Below are positions 62,285 through 64,000 of a stretch of 64,000 nucleotides of DNA, in pieces; positions within the stretch are counted from its first letter, which is position 1, and each line of letters begins with the position of its first letter. The notes under the pieces are model-generated. The model was not told the origin of the DNA, did no database searches, and saw only the letters and a program-made list of their open reading frames with translations. The position numbers were made by a program, and so were the translations under genes. Source of the stretch: Flavobacterium franklandianum (lineage in GTDB: Bacteria; Bacteroidota; Bacteroidia; Flavobacteriales; Flavobacteriaceae); NCBI RefSeq assembly GCF_007097365.1, contig NZ_VJZR01000006.1:62001-126000 (forward strand), read 5' to 3'.

Positions 62285-62938
62285 ATGAAAAAAATATTAA
62301 TAACAGTTGCACTAAGTTTTATCTCATTAAATGGTTTTGCACAAATTAGAGTGATGCAAAAAGATGTTGATGTTGCCAAATTGAAAATGGATAGTATACA
62401 CAAAATCTATAAATCCGATAAAAAACAATCAACTTTTGATAAATTTATGATTGAAGAACAAAGATATAACGCATTACGTGATGCGTTATACGTTCAAGCA
62501 GGAAGAGATAAACAGGATTCCATAGACGCGCCATCAAAGAAGTTGGTCGAAGCTTATATTAAAAATCCAGAACATAAAAAAGAAGTGATTGAATTTCAGT
62601 CAACTGTAGCTTCTATGGCGTCTCATTTGAAATCACTTGTACAACTTGAAAAAGCATTTACTATTGGTTATGATTTTCAGGGTAAAGCATATAAAAAATA
62701 CACTAAGGTTCAAATGATTTCAATGGGAAACCATAAGAATGCAATTCAAAAGTGCAATGATCTTCTAAATGAATATTCAAAGTTTACTGTCGCTGGTACT
62801 GAGACAAGTTTGCATAAAGCACAGTATAGAAATATGACCAAGACTCAAAGAGATAGTTATGACTGGATCGAAAAAAATTGGAATAGCGGTGTGATTGGTG
62901 ATGGTTATATGGCCAGCTATAGAACAAATGTGCAATAA
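62285..62938 (+). CDS. Secreted protein of unknown function
   Basis: 217 residues from ATG 62285, which gives a clean signal peptide (MKKILITVALSFISLNGFAQ); the longer frame from 62228 overlaps the previous gene. The mature part is helical and charged, with no motif I recognise. Like its GIY-YIG neighbour it looks like an insertion between the metH halves. Confidence 0.75.
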   Translation: MKKILITVALSFISLNGFAQIRVMQKDVDVAKLKMDSIHKIYKSDKKQSTFDKFMIEEQRYNALRDALYVQAGRDKQDSIDAPSKKLVEAYIKNPEHKKEVIEFQSTVASMASHLKSLVQLEKAFTIGYDFQGKAYKKYTKVQMISMGNHKNAIQKCNDLLNEYSKFTVAGTETSLHKAQYRNMTKTQRDSYDWIEKNWNSGVIGDGYMASYRTNVQ

Positions 62939-63053
62939 GTAAAAAACAATAATTTTTTTGGTTTTTTTACCAGCTCTTCAAAATGTTCTTTAAAAAAATG
63001 AAAGTTCTCTATAATATGGATGCTCTGCATAGCAACAAAAGTGAGCAACGAAT

Positions 63054-63303
63054 GAGATTGCTTCGTTCCTCGCAATGCAAAATAAATGCACAAGTTCCAT
63101 AGGAACGACATATTTTGTAGCAACGGAATTCATTCCGTTGGATGAGGATTCTCCAGATAGCGCGAGCTTCTAGCTCGTGCAAACAAATAAAGGCAGACAA
63201 AAATAGTTGAAAAATAAAATAGGCACGAGCGTGACGCTCGCGCTAGCAACATAAGAGTTCCAGAGGAACGACATATTTTGTAACATCGGAATTTATTCCG
63301 TTG
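63054..63303. repeat. Cluster of five palindromic repeats from three families
   Basis: In order: GATTGCTTCGTTCCTCGCAA (63055), a GGAACGACATATTTTGTAGC unit with hairpin CAACGGAAT / ATTCCGTTG (63094-63140), GATAGCGC with arms GAGCT / AGCTC (63156-63184), the same family reversed with arms GAGCG / CGCTC (63222-63247), and a second GGAACGACATATTTTGTAAC unit (63257-63303). The last ends 22 bases before metH2. They fill most of the 387-base gap 62939-63325. Confidence 0.85.
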
Positions 63304-63325
63304 TTGTAAATAAAAAAATAAAAAA

Positions 63326-64000
63326 ATGGCAGAAGCAGAAAAAAGAAGAAACCTAGTTTTATCGGGATTAGAGCCCTTAATCATTACACCGGAAAGTGTA
63401 TTTGTTAATATTGGGGAACGTACCAATGTAACCGGTTCTAGAAAATTTCTTCGATTAATCAAGGAAGAAAAGTACGATGAAGCATTAAGCATTGCCAAAG
63501 AGCAGGTAGAAGGAGGCGCGCAAATCATCGATATTAATATGGATGAAGGAATGCTCGATGGCGAATATGCAATGACAAAATTCCTGAATTTAATCGCTGC
63601 CGAACCGGATATTTCGCGTGTGCCGATTATGATTGACAGCTCAAAATGGGACATCATTGAAGCCGGTCTAAAGGTCGTTCAAGGAAAATGTGTCGTAAAC
63701 TCGATTTCGTTAAAAGAAGGCGAAGAACAATTTATCCATCACGCCAAATTGATTAAACGCTACGGAGCTGCGGCAATTATTATGGCTTTTGATGAAACTG
63801 GTCAAGCGGATAATTACGATCGTCGAGTAGAAATTTGCCAACGTTCGTATGATATTTTGGTCAATAAAGTAAATTTTCCTCCTCAGGATATTATTTTCGA
63901 TTTGAATATATTTCCAGTGGCAACAGGAATGGAAGAACACCGCTTGAATGCGTTGGATTTCTTTAGAGGAACCAAATGGGTTCGGGAAAATTTGCCACAC
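63326..64000 (+). CDS. metH: Methionine synthase, folate/cobalamin half, cut by window edge
   Basis: The frame opens at ATG 63326 and continues off the right edge after 225 codons. The visible part is the pterin-binding domain: [37 protein letters not shown] and [17 protein letters not shown]. The cobalamin-binding and SAM-activation domains should follow beyond the window. It complements the homocysteine half at 60519. Confidence 0.95.
   Translation, partial: MAEAEKRRNLVLSGLEPLIITPESVFVNIGERTNVTGSRKFLRLIKEEKYDEALSIAKEQVEGGAQIIDINMDEGMLDGEYAMTKFLNLIAAEPDISRVPIMIDSSKWDIIEAGLKVVQGKCVVNSISLKEGEEQFIHHAKLIKRYGAAAIIMAFDETGQADNYDRRVEICQRSYDILVNKVNFPPQDIIFDLNIFPVATGMEEHRLNALDFFRGTKWVRENLPH

Noticed and set aside
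61627..62938. Toxin-immunity or phage-defence pair between the metH halves
   Set aside because: The first gene has a GIY-YIG-like core, but the second is a secreted orphan with no immunity or defence motif, so the label would be a guess.
63710..64000. Minus-strand ORF at the right edge
   Set aside because: It is antisense to the pterin-binding domain of the MetH C-terminal half, which is clearly coding.

Overview
The window looks like chromosomal DNA of a Flavobacterium or close relative (Bacteroidota, Flavobacteriia). The signs are an AT-rich sequence, -7 promoter elements of the TAnnTTTG type with no consistent Shine-Dalgarno sequences, a PorT/SprT homologue, a T9SS C-terminal sorting domain, a TamL-type lipoprotein Omp85 protein, a DUF5686 protein, a 2TM-domain protein and many short palindromic intergenic repeats. 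I saw no prophage, complete IS, CRISPR array, rRNA or tRNA.

Layout. 1-5.6 kb: lpxB (cut by the left edge), a small membrane protein, surE, a tail-specific protease and a non-specific nuclease. 5.8-13 kb, minus strand: the rod-shape cluster rodA-mrdA(PBP2)-mreD-mreC-mreB, then purH. 13-17 kb: an FtsX/MacB-like permease, a secreted protein, a deoxynucleoside kinase and a higBA toxin-antitoxin pair. 17-27 kb, minus strand: a membrane pyrophosphatase with a Cys-rich tail, soluble pyrophosphatase, an AlkA-like glycosylase, a DUF5686 protein, pdhB and a LamG/FG-GAP protein probably exported by T9SS. 27-40 kb: etfBA, a bifunctional nuclease, thyA, HIT, folA, menG, porT, an RNA methyltransferase, tamL, fbaA and accD.

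40-64 kb is a sulfur-to-methionine region. CysD/CysN make APS, CysH (APS-reductase type) makes sulfite, and an HEPN-fused siroheme sulfite reductase makes sulfide. CobA and a CysG-N-like protein make siroheme. A thioredoxin-reductase-like ferredoxin reductase and a 2Fe-2S ferredoxin could supply electrons. A MetX-aspartate kinase-homoserine dehydrogenase reading frame supplies acetylhomoserine, MetY and MetZ make homocysteine, a split MetH makes methionine and MetK makes SAM. No APS kinase is present, which fits direct APS reduction.

RNA-level control is the most striking part. I see a SAM-II-like riboswitch in front of metK, SAM-I riboswitches in front of the metX-thrA frame and metH, and in front of metY a leader with two tiny ORFs, each followed by a strong terminator. 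The second ORF is extremely rich in Met and Cys codons and is followed by mutually exclusive antiterminator and terminator hairpins. This looks like a ribosome-mediated Met/Cys attenuator. The sulfate-assimilation genes are also heavily colonised by palindromic composite repeats, one of which supplies the start codon and N-terminus of the CysG-like protein.
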